The translations under genes and the position numbers were made by a program. The notes beneath the pieces are model-generated. The model was given only the letters and a program-made list of their open reading frames with translations, made no database searches and was not told the DNA's origin. This document shows, in pieces, positions 32,028 through 40,734 of a DNA stretch of 64,000 nt. Location: assembly GCA_910577235.1 (NCBI GenBank), contig CAJTMX010000012.1:1-64000 (forward strand), written 5' to 3'. The DNA is from an uncultured Acetatifactor sp. Lineage in GTDB: Bacteria; Bacillota; Clostridia; Lachnospirales; Lachnospiraceae. The first letter of the stretch is position 1. Each line of letters starts with the position of its first letter.

Positions 32028-33530
32028 TTACCCACAATAGTGATTTTTCTTGCGCAGTACCGCCGCTGCCACCACCGTGACAACGATACACAGAGTTACC
32101 AGCACGCACCACAGCGGAATCTCCCTCACGTCCAGGCACCGGATATTGATCCACATCTGATTGATATCGCGGGTCTGCTCCTCGTCAAAGTACCCCATGA
32201 CCGCCGCCCGGGATATGACCTCCTGAGACGGATACTGGGTATACAGCTGACGGCCAACCTGTTCCTGAGAGGTATAAACGATAAAGTTCTCGTCCTCATT
32301 ATCCCCGCTGAAGAAATATCCCACAGGGTAGGCCACCGTATCCTCCTCATCCTCCTCCGCGCCATAACACCAGTCCAGATAGGAAAAGACCGTGTCGTCC
32401 TCCCCGCCGGAAATAGCCGAGGTATAGCCGATATAGTACATATTCCGCACCGCGTTCTCCGGTCTGGACAAAAAGTTGACGAAAGCCTCTGCCGCCTGCT
32501 TTTTCTCCATATCCTCCCCGATGCCGGCCCTCAGCATAACCCAGCCGTCAAACCAGAGGTTGGTGCATTCCCTGGGCACTGCGAACTGCAGGTACACATC
32601 GTCCTCCTCGGCCTGGTCCATGGCGTATACCGCGTCTCCCGACCATTGATAGTTGGCGGCGATCTTGCCCGTCACCATATCTGCCTTGCCGCTGTCCGTC
32701 TCCAGAGCATAGATATTTCCCATGATGCGCCCCAGCAGCTGCTCCACCGCGTCAATGGTCTCCGGGGATACATCGTTCATCATATGGCCCAGTTTTTCCT
32801 GATAATCCGCATCCGCCAGAAACGTCTCATCCATCAGCTGTTCCTGCCTCAGATAGCCCAATGTGGAAAAATAAGTGTCCCGCACATTGTCCTTAAGCGT
32901 GATCTGACGGTAAAAATCCGGATTGTCAAACACCGCCCAGGTTGACGCTTCCTCCCGGGTCATCAGCTCCGGATTGTATAATACCCCGGTCACTCCCCAC
33001 ATATAGCCTGCGGCGTAACGGCTCCAGCTCTCTCCGTCTATCTCATTTTCCTCAAAAACGTCCGCAATATAAGGCGACACACATCTTGCATAATAATTCT
33101 CCTCATCCTCCCTGTCAAAAAAGGACTCGGAGTAAGGTTCCAGCGCGCCCTCCGCTATCAGTTTCATGATCATATAGTCAGAGGGACAGACCAGATCGTA
33201 AGTATCCCCAAGAGTCAGCTGATTATACAGATCCTCGTTGGTGCCAAAGCAGGAATACTCCACCTGCACCCTTTTTCCGTAAGTCTCATAATACCAGACC
33301 TCAAACTCATCATACAGGGCGTTCTCCCCAAAGATATCCACGCCGTTATCCAGCTCTATTCTTTCCTCTTCATCCCAGTCGCCCAGATCGATATATTCTT
33401 CCCAGTTGCAGACCCTGAGCGTGATCGTCTCCTCTCTGGCCTGTGCCCGTCCTCCCTGAGGCCAGGGAAGGCTTGCGAGGACAGCCCCGGTCAGACACAG
33501 CGCCAGCACACGTACTCTTCTAACCTTCAA
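32028..33530 (-). CDS. potD: spermidine/putrescine ABC transporter substrate-binding protein with C-terminal membrane anchor
   Basis: The 500-residue protein starts with a signal peptide (about 1-30, VLALCLTGAVLASL) with no lipobox Cys. The mature part is a PotD-like periplasmic-binding fold: LRVCNWEEYIDLGDWD, YDLVCPSDYMIMKLIAEG, AANYQWSGDAVYAMD and AAEAFVNFLSRPENAVRN. It is longer than PotD (about 350) and ends in a hydrophobic helix (about 473-491) followed by LRKKN. It is therefore probably held at the outer face of the membrane by this helix rather than by lipid. Its start overlaps the end of potC by 11 bases. Confidence 0.92.
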   Translation of the reverse strand: MKVRRVRVLALCLTGAVLASLPWPQGGRAQAREETITLRVCNWEEYIDLGDWDEEERIELDNGVDIFGENALYDEFEVWYYETYGKRVQVEYSCFGTNEDLYNQLTLGDTYDLVCPSDYMIMKLIAEGALEPYSESFFDREDEENYYARCVSPYIADVFEENEIDGESWSRYAAGYMWGVTGVLYNPELMTREEASTWAVFDNPDFYRQITLKDNVRDTYFSTLGYLRQEQLMDETFLADADYQEKLGHMMNDVSPETIDAVEQLLGRIMGNIYALETDSGKADMVTGKIAANYQWSGDAVYAMDQAEEDDVYLQFAVPRECTNLWFDGWVMLRAGIGEDMEKKQAAEAFVNFLSRPENAVRNMYYIGYTSAISGGEDDTVFSYLDWCYGAEEDEEDTVAYPVGYFFSGDNEDENFIVYTSQEQVGRQLYTQYPSQEVISRAAVMGYFDEEQTRDINQMWINIRCLDVREIPLWCVLVTLCIVVTVVAAAVLRKKNHYCG

Positions 33531-34320
33531 ATTTACTGCCCTCCTTTCCGCTCCGCAGATTCATCAGCGCCACCGCCAGCACCACGATGAGAAAGATCAG
33601 CGTAGACAGAGCCCACAGCGCCGTCTTGATCTCCGTCTGGGAGCCCTTTGTAGCGTTCACCACATAAGTGCTGATGGTGTCAAAGGTAGCCGGTTTGGTA
33701 TAACTGGCAATAAAATAATCATCCAGAGACAGTGTCACCGCCAGAGCAAAGCCGGATACGATACCCGGCTGGATCTGAGGCAGCACCACTTTGGTCAATG
33801 CCTGTCTGGGGGTGGCTCCCAGATCCATGGCCGCCTCATACAGGCTGGCGTCCATCTGTTTTAACTTCGGCACCACCGACAGATATACAAAGGGAGCGGA
33901 CAATACCACATGCCCGATCACCAGCGGTACATAGGTACTCTTATCCACGCCAAGCACCACCACCAGCATGATACATACGGAAAAGCCCGTCACCACATCC
34001 GCGTTTATAACCGGAACCTGATTCATGACACCCACAAAACTCTTGGTCATTTTTTTGGAATAAAAAGCCCCTATGGCTCCCAGCGTACCCAGCACCGCAG
34101 CCAGAAGAGAAGAGCCGAAAGCCAGCAGCACCGTGCCCAGAATCATTCCCCTAAGCTCCTCATTGGAGAACAGATTGATATAATTGTCCATGGTAAATCC
34201 ATGAACGGAACCGATATTGGCAGAGGTGGTAAAGCTGTAAAAGGCCAGCACCAAAATGGGCAGATACAATAACAGCAGCGTCACAGCGATAAATATCTTC
34301 CCAGGCAGATCTTTTCTCAT
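33520..34320 (-). CDS. potC: polyamine ABC transporter permease PotC
   Basis: A 266-residue inner-membrane permease with about six helices. The cytoplasmic coupling loop EAAMDLGATPRQALTKVVLPQIQPGI is the EAA motif that docks on PotA. Overlaps with potB (4 bases) and potD (11 bases) show a tightly coupled operon. Confidence 0.94.
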   Translation of the reverse strand: MRKDLPGKIFIAVTLLLLYLPILVLAFYSFTTSANIGSVHGFTMDNYINLFSNEELRGMILGTVLLAFGSSLLAAVLGTLGAIGAFYSKKMTKSFVGVMNQVPVINADVVTGFSVCIMLVVVLGVDKSTYVPLVIGHVVLSAPFVYLSVVPKLKQMDASLYEAAMDLGATPRQALTKVVLPQIQPGIVSGFALAVTLSLDDYFIASYTKPATFDTISTYVVNATKGSQTEIKTALWALSTLIFLIVVLAVALMNLRSGKEGSKFEG

Positions 34321-35117
34321 AGCAGCGCACCTCCTCTGTTTCCGGTATCCTCCTCCGCGTAACGGTCCGTGATCAGGGTGAACACCAGGATGATGAGCAG
34401 CAGGATCAGCGCGATCATCGATCCGTTATGCCAGTCGTAAGCGCTGAAAAAGCTGCCGATAAGGCTGCCCATGATATATGTACTGTTGTACAGCATATCC
34501 AGCACCACATAGTTGGTCATGGACGGCAGAAACACCATGACCACGCCGCTGATGATCCCCGGCACGGACAGGGGCAGCGTCACCTTGCAGAATACCTGAA
34601 ACGGGCTGGCTCCCAGATCCGCAGCCGCCTCCAGCAGACTCTTGTCCAGTTTCAGCAGCGTGGTATACATGGGCAGGATCATAAAGGGCAAAAAATCATA
34701 GGTCATACCGATGATGGTATTTAAAAAGGGATGAAACGCCAGATTTCCCTCGATCAGGGTCAATATCTCCTTCAGCGCCGTGATCCGCAGCGTGAAATTG
34801 ATCCACATGGGCATGACGAACATCACAACGATCACCGCCTTGCTCTTCCACTTACTCCTTGCCAAAATATAGGCGATGGGATACGCCAGCAGCAGACATA
34901 CGCAAGTTGTCACCACCGCTATGGCAAAGCTGTAGGCCAGTGTTCCTATTGTATAGGGGCTGGTGAAAAATCCGGTCAGGTTGCCAAAGGTAAATTCCCC
35001 CTCACCATTGGTAAAAGCATAATATATTATGACCAGAAGCGGCGCCGCCACAAAGCAGAGTAAAAACACTGCATAAGGGATGCAGAGCTGTTTTCTGGTA
35101 AAACGAAATACACCCAT
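34317..35117 (-). CDS. potB: polyamine ABC transporter permease PotB
   Basis: The partner permease, 266 residues with about six helices. The EAA loop reads EAAADLGASPFQVFCKVTLPLSVPGI. AYPIAYILARSKWKSKAV and the order potA-potB-potC-potD identify it as PotB rather than PotC. It begins 18 bases after potA. Confidence 0.94.
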   Translation of the reverse strand: MGVFRFTRKQLCIPYAVFLLCFVAAPLLVIIYYAFTNGEGEFTFGNLTGFFTSPYTIGTLAYSFAIAVVTTCVCLLLAYPIAYILARSKWKSKAVIVVMFVMPMWINFTLRITALKEILTLIEGNLAFHPFLNTIIGMTYDFLPFMILPMYTTLLKLDKSLLEAAADLGASPFQVFCKVTLPLSVPGIISGVVMVFLPSMTNYVVLDMLYNSTYIMGSLIGSFFSAYDWHNGSMIALILLLIILVFTLITDRYAEEDTGNRGGALL

Positions 35118-35135
35118 TTCTCTACCTCCGTGCCG

Positions 35136-36584
35136 CTACTTTTTCAGCGCGTACTGCAGCTTGTCTCTGGGAATGATCAGACTAACATAGTCATCCATAT
35201 TCCACAGATACTCGTCGTGCACGATGAAGTCCTCATCCTCGTCCGTCCGTACTATGTAGCGGTAATGGTCGCCCTTGTAGATCAGGTTGATGATATGCCC
35301 CTTCACCATGTCTGCCTCTTCGTCATCACTCATAACGATGTCTTCCGGCTTGATGGAGACGATCACACGCAGGGACTGCGCCTCCACCTCATCCCCGTGG
35401 GCGTCCACCAAAATGCCGCCCTCATCCATGTGGGAACCGGGGATCAGCCGCGTGATGTCAAAGTCCAGATCTCCGTCCAGAAAATCCAACTGATAGCCGC
35501 TTTTAACGCCCACCTCGATCTTGTTCAGCGTACTCTCGGCGATCATGATATGGATTCCCTCCGGGTCGACGGTCAGTCCCACCCTGCTCCCCGCCTGGGC
35601 CTTGCGGGTGGACTGGATCACGATCTCATTCTTGCCGGACTGCACGGTGATCTCGTAATGCACGCCCTTAAACACCACGGAGGTCACTTCCCCCTGGATG
35701 ATACCCTCTCCGGGAGGCGTGATCTCGATATCCTCGGGGCGCAGCACCGCGTCGATCATGGTGCCGTTCTCCACGTCGTCCACACAGGTAAACTCCGCGC
35801 CGCAGAAACGGACCTTGTACTTGCCGGTCATAATGCCGTTAAAGATATTGCTCTCTCCGATAAAGTCCGCCACAAAAGCGTTTTTCGGCTCGTTATAGAT
35901 ATCCTCCGGCTCGCCCACCTGCTGTATCCTGCCCTCCGACATGACCACGATCTTGTCGGACATGGTCAGAGCTTCCTCCTGGTCATGGGTCACATAGATA
36001 AAGGTAATGCCCAGCTTGTCATGCATGGATTTCAACTCCAGCTGCATCTCCTTGCGCATCTTCAGGTCCAGTGCGCCCAAAGGCTCGTCCAGCAGCAGGA
36101 TCTGGGGCTCGTTGACGATGGCTCTGGCGATGGCGATACGCTGCTGCTGTCCCCCGGACAGGGTCTGGACGGTCCGGGTCTCAAATCCTTCCAGATCCAC
36201 CATTTCCAATGCCTTTTTTACTTTTTTTACCACCTCTGCCCGGGGCAGTTTTTTCAGTTTCAGTCCAAAGGCTATATTGTCAAAAATATTAAGGTGGGGA
36301 AACAGGGCATAGCGCTGGAACACCGTGTTGATCGGTCTTAAGTTGGGAGGCAGTTTTGTGATATCCCTGCCATTTAATAAAATCTCGCCGCCGCTGGGCA
36401 TGTCAAAACCCGCCAGCATCCGCAAAGTCGTAGTCTTACCGCAGCCGGAAGGCCCCAGAAAAGTCACAAACTCCCCCTGTTTTATGGTAAGGTTAAAATC
36501 GTCCACCGCCACAAAACCGTCCTCAAAAGCACGGCACAGGGATTTAAACTCCAGAAAATGTTCAGATCTTGTGCTGCTGTTCAC
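35136..36584 (-). CDS. potA: polyamine ABC transporter ATP-binding protein PotA, C-terminally extended
   Basis: The ATPase of the spermidine/putrescine importer. Walker A is GPSGCGKTTTLRML, the Q-loop follows, the signature is LSGGQQQRIAIARA, and Walker B is LLLDEPLGALD. At 482 residues it is about 100 longer than usual PotA. The extra part after the first TOBE-like region (about 240-350) includes ALRVIVSIKPEDIVMSDDEEADMVKG and looks like a second regulatory OB/TOBE-type domain. A 309-bp gap lies upstream; I see no convincing promoter there. Confidence 0.94.
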   Translation of the reverse strand: MNSSTRSEHFLEFKSLCRAFEDGFVAVDDFNLTIKQGEFVTFLGPSGCGKTTTLRMLAGFDMPSGGEILLNGRDITKLPPNLRPINTVFQRYALFPHLNIFDNIAFGLKLKKLPRAEVVKKVKKALEMVDLEGFETRTVQTLSGGQQQRIAIARAIVNEPQILLLDEPLGALDLKMRKEMQLELKSMHDKLGITFIYVTHDQEEALTMSDKIVVMSEGRIQQVGEPEDIYNEPKNAFVADFIGESNIFNGIMTGKYKVRFCGAEFTCVDDVENGTMIDAVLRPEDIEITPPGEGIIQGEVTSVVFKGVHYEITVQSGKNEIVIQSTRKAQAGSRVGLTVDPEGIHIMIAESTLNKIEVGVKSGYQLDFLDGDLDFDITRLIPGSHMDEGGILVDAHGDEVEAQSLRVIVSIKPEDIVMSDDEEADMVKGHIINLIYKGDHYRYIVRTDEDEDFIVHDEYLWNMDDYVSLIIPRDKLQYALKK

Positions 36585-36893
36585 CGCAGTTTCCTCCTAC
36601 CTGTCATAATGATCAAAGCCCCCGCCGCAAAAAACAGGTATCAAGCCTGCCGCGCTGCGGATCAGCGGGGCGTCTGCCCCAAAATGCCCGCACCGGCACA
36701 ACGGTTGGCTCATTGCACGCGGGAATAAAATACATTGAACTCAAGTCTATCATAAAACACTGTGGATTTCTACATATTTTTTATATTTCCCTCTTTTTTT
36801 TACAGGCAGAATTCACCGGCCGGACAAACGCGACCGGGCAGCCGCCCAAAAGGACGGCTGCCCGATCTGTAAAACCCGAACTATGCCGGTATA
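36585..36893. other. 309-bp gap: intergenic repeat and strong hairpin
   Basis: Upstream of potA, TTGGCTCATTGCACGCGGGA (36705-36724) matches the element at 19261-19282. At 36835-36864 a 12-pair stem (CGGGCAGCCG with CGGCTGCCCG, one mismatch, two more pairs, AAAA loop) lies after the phosphorylase stop. It has no clear T-run, so it is a weak terminator or mRNA-protecting hairpin. The rest is AT-rich, with a TATGAT around 36749 but no matching -35. No gene is seen. Confidence 0.6.
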
Positions 36894-37655
36894 TTATAGC
36901 CGCAGCAACGACTCCAAAGTCACCTGAAAGATCTTCTCCCGCGCCGATGTATTGTCATTCCACTGCCTGTTGTCATACTCCTCTCCCACCAGAATATCAC
37001 CGCTGTAGAGCAGTTGCCCAAATACCTTATTTCGGAAACTGGCTATGGCCGCCATGGTGGCGCACTCCATCTCCACGGTCTGGCAGCCCTGCCCGACCCG
37101 GTGTTCCACCATATCCCTTGTCTCCCGATAAAATCCGTCCGTGGTCCAAGTGGTACATTCTATGTATGGAATCTTATATTCAGTCAGCACTTCTTTAAAA
37201 ATCCGCACCGGTTGTTCCTGCAGCTCGATATATTTGGCGGGCGGCAGATATTTGTAAGAGGCACCCTCGTCCCGCAGCGCCCGCACCGGAATCATCACGT
37301 CCCCCGCCGGGATATCTGCCAGCACGCCGCAACCCCCGCAGCATAACAGTACTTCCACTCCTCTGCCGTACAGCCATTCCGTCATCATGGCTATGGAGCC
37401 GGAGGCCACTACGGCCTGTATCAGGCAGATCTCGATTCCCTTGTAGGTAATCCGGTACGCGGGAAAGGGCCGCATTTCAGAGATATAAATCCCGATGACC
37501 CGGCCGGGATATTTATTCAGAAAGGAATCGATTACCTCCCGAAAAAAAGTCATAATGCAAAGACGCGGAAACGGTTCCTCACTCCTCACTGGATTTATGA
37601 CCGCATGCCGCTGGGTACTGTACTCTAAAATCGGGTATTCGTTTTCAACGATCAT
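36894..37655 (-). CDS. nucleoside phosphorylase (purine/uridine phosphorylase superfamily)
   Basis: A 253-residue member of the PNP/UDP family, which splits nucleosides with phosphate to give a base and ribose 1-phosphate. CIMTFFREVIDSFL, then VASGSIAMMTEWLYGRGVEVLLCCGGCGVLADIPAGDVMIP, correspond to the phosphate-binding and Gly-rich loops. VEMECATMAAIASFRNKVFGQLLYSGD is the ribose/base-binding region with the family's MEC/A motif. Start 37655 follows GGGAGG. Whether it prefers purine or pyrimidine nucleosides cannot be told. Confidence 0.85.
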   Translation of the reverse strand: MIVENEYPILEYSTQRHAVINPVRSEEPFPRLCIMTFFREVIDSFLNKYPGRVIGIYISEMRPFPAYRITYKGIEICLIQAVVASGSIAMMTEWLYGRGVEVLLCCGGCGVLADIPAGDVMIPVRALRDEGASYKYLPPAKYIELQEQPVRIFKEVLTEYKIPYIECTTWTTDGFYRETRDMVEHRVGQGCQTVEMECATMAAIASFRNKVFGQLLYSGDILVGEEYDNRQWNDNTSAREKIFQVTLESLLRL

Positions 37656-37779
37656 TGAGCGCTTCCTCCCTTTTATCATTTATTAAGCCATCTCTTCTTT
37701 ATGATCTATCCACATTGAGTCTGTTCCACATCCTAATTTAAGAATTTTCATTCCATCGCGTATCTCATAAATTGAATAT

Positions 37780-38295
37780 TTACAGCTCAATATCCACCTG
37801 ATAGGTCTCGTCGATCAATATGTAGGCGGCGCTGTGGCGGACACATTGCTCCAGCATCCGGGCATTGTCCCGGCGAACCGTCTCTATCGTACAGTCCTCG
37901 TCCTCGCCCCGGTCTTCAATGACGCTGGCAAACTTCCTGATATCGTCAAAATGAGCGGCAATGTATCCGTCGCTCATGACCAGACAGTAGAATCTGATCT
38001 GTTTAAGATACTCCGGTTCAAAATCTCCGGCCCAGTCGAAAGGGATATAGCAGCCCTCCACCACCAGGTTCTGCTCATTTTCAATGGCGGTCTTGACCAT
38101 CTCCCGCACAACAGGCCACAGATATGCGGTGAGCGCCTTATCGTCGCTGACCGGCGTAAGCTCCGTATAGCCGCTGCGGATCAGTCCCATTTTCAAATGG
38201 TCTATGGAGAGGTACGGATATTTGTATTTCTCCAGCAATTTTTGCGCCAGCGCCGTCTTGCCCGTGTGGGACGCGCCTGTGATCAATAGAATCAT
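37780..38295 (-). CDS. P-loop kinase of unknown substrate
   Basis: A 171-residue AAA/adenylate-kinase-like protein. Walker A is LLITGASHTGKTALAQKL (residues 3-20), followed by YPYLSIDHLKMGLIRSGY and a Walker-B-like VVEGCYIPFDW. It resembles small 2-phosphoglycerate-kinase-like or zeta-type kinases, but I cannot assign a substrate. Start 38295 follows GGAGGAGAAG. It has its own promoter (38477-38505) with a leader of about 170 bases, and is not overlapped by trpA. Confidence 0.75.
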   Translation of the reverse strand: MILLITGASHTGKTALAQKLLEKYKYPYLSIDHLKMGLIRSGYTELTPVSDDKALTAYLWPVVREMVKTAIENEQNLVVEGCYIPFDWAGDFEPEYLKQIRFYCLVMSDGYIAAHFDDIRKFASVIEDRGEDEDCTIETVRRDNARMLEQCVRHSAAYILIDETYQVDIEL

Positions 38296-38476
38296 CTTCT
38301 CCTCCTTCTCATGACCGTCAATAGGAATTAAATATCCTGAATTCCCATTTATATGCCTGGGAATCATTTTCCAGCAGTTTCAAAACGTTTTGTCGGAAAC
38401 TTGTCCGCATTTGCCAGATTCATCTTTTCATATCCCATCCTGAGTTTCCATGGACACTCCTCATAATATTGCCTTG

Positions 38477-38505
38477 ATTCTATCATAGGAATAGAAAAGC
38501 CGCAA
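38477..38505 (-). promoter_or_regulatory. promoter of the P-loop kinase gene
   Basis: On the minus strand TTGCGG (38500-38505), a 17-bp spacer and TAGAAT (38477-38482) lie just after the trpA stop. An imperfect hairpin with a TTTT run overlaps it and may weakly terminate trpBA. Confidence 0.6.
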
Positions 38506-38526
38506 GAATTTTTTCTCATGCTTTTT

Positions 38527-39342
38527 TCAGACGCTGGCCACAGCCGCCTTCATGTTCTTTACATACTCGTATATGGCCGGAGCCGCCTGTTCGCCATCCC
38601 GGGCGATCAGCTTTACAATGGCGCTGTCCACGATGACGCCGTCGGATATTCGGGCCATTTGCCGGGCCTGATCAGGGGTGTGGATGCCAAATCCAACAAC
38701 GCAGGGAACATCCGTCACCTCCCGAATGCTTTTCACTATGGACTCCAGGCTGGTGTCAATCCCGCCGCGCACCCCTGTGACTCCCGTGGAAGACACCACA
38801 TAGATAAAGCCCTTCGCCTCCCGGGCGATCATCTGAATCCGGTCCCTGGAGGTGGACGCGATCATGGAGATCAAAGCCACATGATGGGCATCCGCCGCCC
38901 CTTCCAGTTCCTGCTTTTCCTCATAGGGAAGATTGGGAACAATGACTGCCCCCACTCCCAGCTCCTCACATCTGGCAAAAAAAGGCTCACAGCCATAGTG
39001 GAGCACCGGGTTTGCATAGGTCATAAAGGCCAATGGTACGGGAGCCTTCCCAGACTCTCGGGCCAGCACCCTCACCCTGCGCACAATATCAAACACGCCG
39101 TCCGTATTTATGCCGCCTTCAAGCGCCCGGATATTGGCGTCCTGAATCTCCACGCTCTCCGCGGTGGGATCGGAAAAAGGAATGCCGATCTCGATCAGAT
39201 CCGCTCCGGCCCGATCCATCTCCAGAATATATTCCACCGTGCAGCCCGGCGTGGGGTCCCCCGCTGTCAAAAAGGGGATAAATGCCTTGTGATTGAGTGT
39301 CTGAAATGCCCTGCCTATATTATTCTCATATTCCTTATTCAT
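38527..39342 (-). CDS. trpA: tryptophan synthase alpha subunit
   Basis: TrpA splits indole-3-glycerol phosphate to indole and glyceraldehyde 3-phosphate; indole is channelled to TrpB. The 271-residue TIM barrel has AFIPFLTAGDP near the N-terminus, catalytic Glu in DLIEIGIPFSDP, and GVTGVRGGID with VGFGIHTPDQA for phosphate binding. The loop after SDP reads TAESVEIQ where many TrpA have LADGPTIQ. The second catalytic Asp is thus Glu (seen in other Firmicutes), and Gly-Pro is Ser-Val, which is less usual. It overlaps trpB by 8 bases. Confidence 0.95.
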   Translation of the reverse strand: MNKEYENNIGRAFQTLNHKAFIPFLTAGDPTPGCTVEYILEMDRAGADLIEIGIPFSDPTAESVEIQDANIRALEGGINTDGVFDIVRRVRVLARESGKAPVPLAFMTYANPVLHYGCEPFFARCEELGVGAVIVPNLPYEEKQELEGAADAHHVALISMIASTSRDRIQMIAREAKGFIYVVSSTGVTGVRGGIDTSLESIVKSIREVTDVPCVVGFGIHTPDQARQMARISDGVIVDSAIVKLIARDGEQAAPAIYEYVKNMKAAVASV

Positions 39343-40522
39343 GGATATCTACCCCCCTGTATCTGGCGATCGCCGCCACATCCTTATCTCCGCGCCCCGA
39401 CAGACAGACGATGATGCTCTGGTCAGGCCGGTAATTGTCCGCTATCTTCCGCACATGAGCCACCGCATGAGCGCTCTCCACAGCACAGATGATCCCTTCC
39501 GTCCGGGCGATATACTCAAAAGCGTCCACCGCCTCGTCATCTGTAACTGGCACATACCGCGCCCTGCCGATATCATGGAGATGGGCGTGCTCTGGCCCGA
39601 TGCCCGGATAATCCAGACCTGCCGAGATGGAATACACCGGCGCGATCTGCCCATATTCATCCTGGCAGAAATAGGACTTCATGCCGTGGAATATCCCCAG
39701 GCTCCCGGTGGCGATGGTAGCCGCCGTCAGCGCCGTGTCCACTCCCTTGCCCGCGGCCTCACAGCCGATCAGTTCCACTTCCTTATCCCCTATAAAATTG
39801 TAGAACATACCCATGGAATTGCTGCCGCCGCCCACACAGGCCACCACGGCGGCGGGAAGTCTCCCCTCCTTTTCCAGGATCTGCGCTCTGGCCTCCCGGC
39901 TGATCACGCTCTGAAAATCCCGCACGATCATGGGGAAGGGATGGGGACCCATAACGGAACCCAGCACATACAGCGTATCCTCCACCCGCCCGTTCCACTC
40001 CCGCATACAGGCATTGACCGCGTCCTTTAATGTGCAGGTTCCGCTGGTGACGGGATGCACTTTGGCTCCCAGCAGTTCCATGCGGTACACATTCAGCGCC
40101 TGGCGCACGGTGTCCTCCTCCCCCATAAAGATCTCGCACTCCATGCCCAGCAGCGCCGCAGCCGTTGCAGTTGCCACGCCATGCTGACCTGCCCCGGTCT
40201 CGGCGATGATCCGGGTCTTCCCCATTTTTTTAGCCAGCAGCGCCTGCCCCAGCACATTGTTGATCTTATGGGAGCCAGTATGGTTCAGATCCTCTCTTTT
40301 CAGATAGATCTTGGCACCGCCCAGATCCCTGGTCATCTTCTCCGCGTAATAGAGCAGAGAGGGTCTGCCTGCGTATTCGTCAAGCAGCGTCTGCAATTCC
40401 CGCTGAAATTCCGGGTCCTTCTTATACTGCTCATAACATTCTTCCAATCGGATCAGTTCATTCATCAATGTCTCGGAAACATACTGTCCCCCGTGGATTC
40501 CATATCGTCCTTTACTCATCAT
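39335..40522 (-). CDS. trpB: tryptophan synthase beta subunit
   Basis: TrpB joins indole and serine using PLP. The 395-residue product has GGQYVSETL, the PLP Lys in LNHTGSHKINN, catalytic Glu in IAETGAGQHGVA, and the phosphate loop GGGSNSMGMFYNF. LEGIICAVESAHA-type sequence near the end is also present. Start 40522 (or the adjacent ATG at 40519) follows AGAGG. The operon has only trpB and trpA; no trpEGDCF genes are in the neighbourhood. Expression is governed by the T-box at 40735-41000. Confidence 0.96.
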   Translation of the reverse strand: MMSKGRYGIHGGQYVSETLMNELIRLEECYEQYKKDPEFQRELQTLLDEYAGRPSLLYYAEKMTRDLGGAKIYLKREDLNHTGSHKINNVLGQALLAKKMGKTRIIAETGAGQHGVATATAAALLGMECEIFMGEEDTVRQALNVYRMELLGAKVHPVTSGTCTLKDAVNACMREWNGRVEDTLYVLGSVMGPHPFPMIVRDFQSVISREARAQILEKEGRLPAAVVACVGGGSNSMGMFYNFIGDKEVELIGCEAAGKGVDTALTAATIATGSLGIFHGMKSYFCQDEYGQIAPVYSISAGLDYPGIGPEHAHLHDIGRARYVPVTDDEAVDAFEYIARTEGIICAVESAHAVAHVRKIADNYRPDQSIIVCLSGRGDKDVAAIARYRGVDIHE

Positions 40523-40603
40523 ATTTTCCTCTTTCCCGCATATCCGTAGCCGAGTCACCGACTGCGATCTCACCTGCAATATTGCGTCATACTATGTTTC
40601 TAC

Positions 40604-40628
40604 TCCCGCGGGTGGTTCTCCCCGCGGT
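40604..40628. other. CCGCGG hairpin in the trpB leader
   Basis: Two self-complementary CCGCGG sites (40606-40611 and 40622-40627) flank a ten-base loop. On the minus strand the arms read like the ACCGCGGGAG part of a T-box antiterminator, but the preceding AAGGTGG is absent. It may be a relic of a second T-box or simply a leader hairpin. Confidence 0.45.
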
Positions 40629-40634
40629 GTGCAG

Positions 40635-40682
40635 TCACATCTTTCTTAATTTACTCTGTTTGATATTTGTCTCTCCGATCAT
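40635..40682 (-). CDS. 15-codon reading frame in the trpBA leader
   Basis: Between the T-box terminator and trpB, a strong site (GGAGAGGAGG, four bases before ATG) precedes a short frame encoding MIGETNIKQSKLRKM. It has no Trp codon, so it is not a classical attenuation peptide. It could be a small upstream frame that tunes trpB translation, or the start of a gene (for example an upstream trp gene) later deleted. Only the ribosome binding site supports translation. Confidence 0.35.
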   Translation of the reverse strand: MIGETNIKQSKLRKM

Positions 40683-40734
40683 CTTTTCCTCCTCTCCCAT
40701 ATTTTTGACTTCAGCGGCTGCATACGCTCCACGC

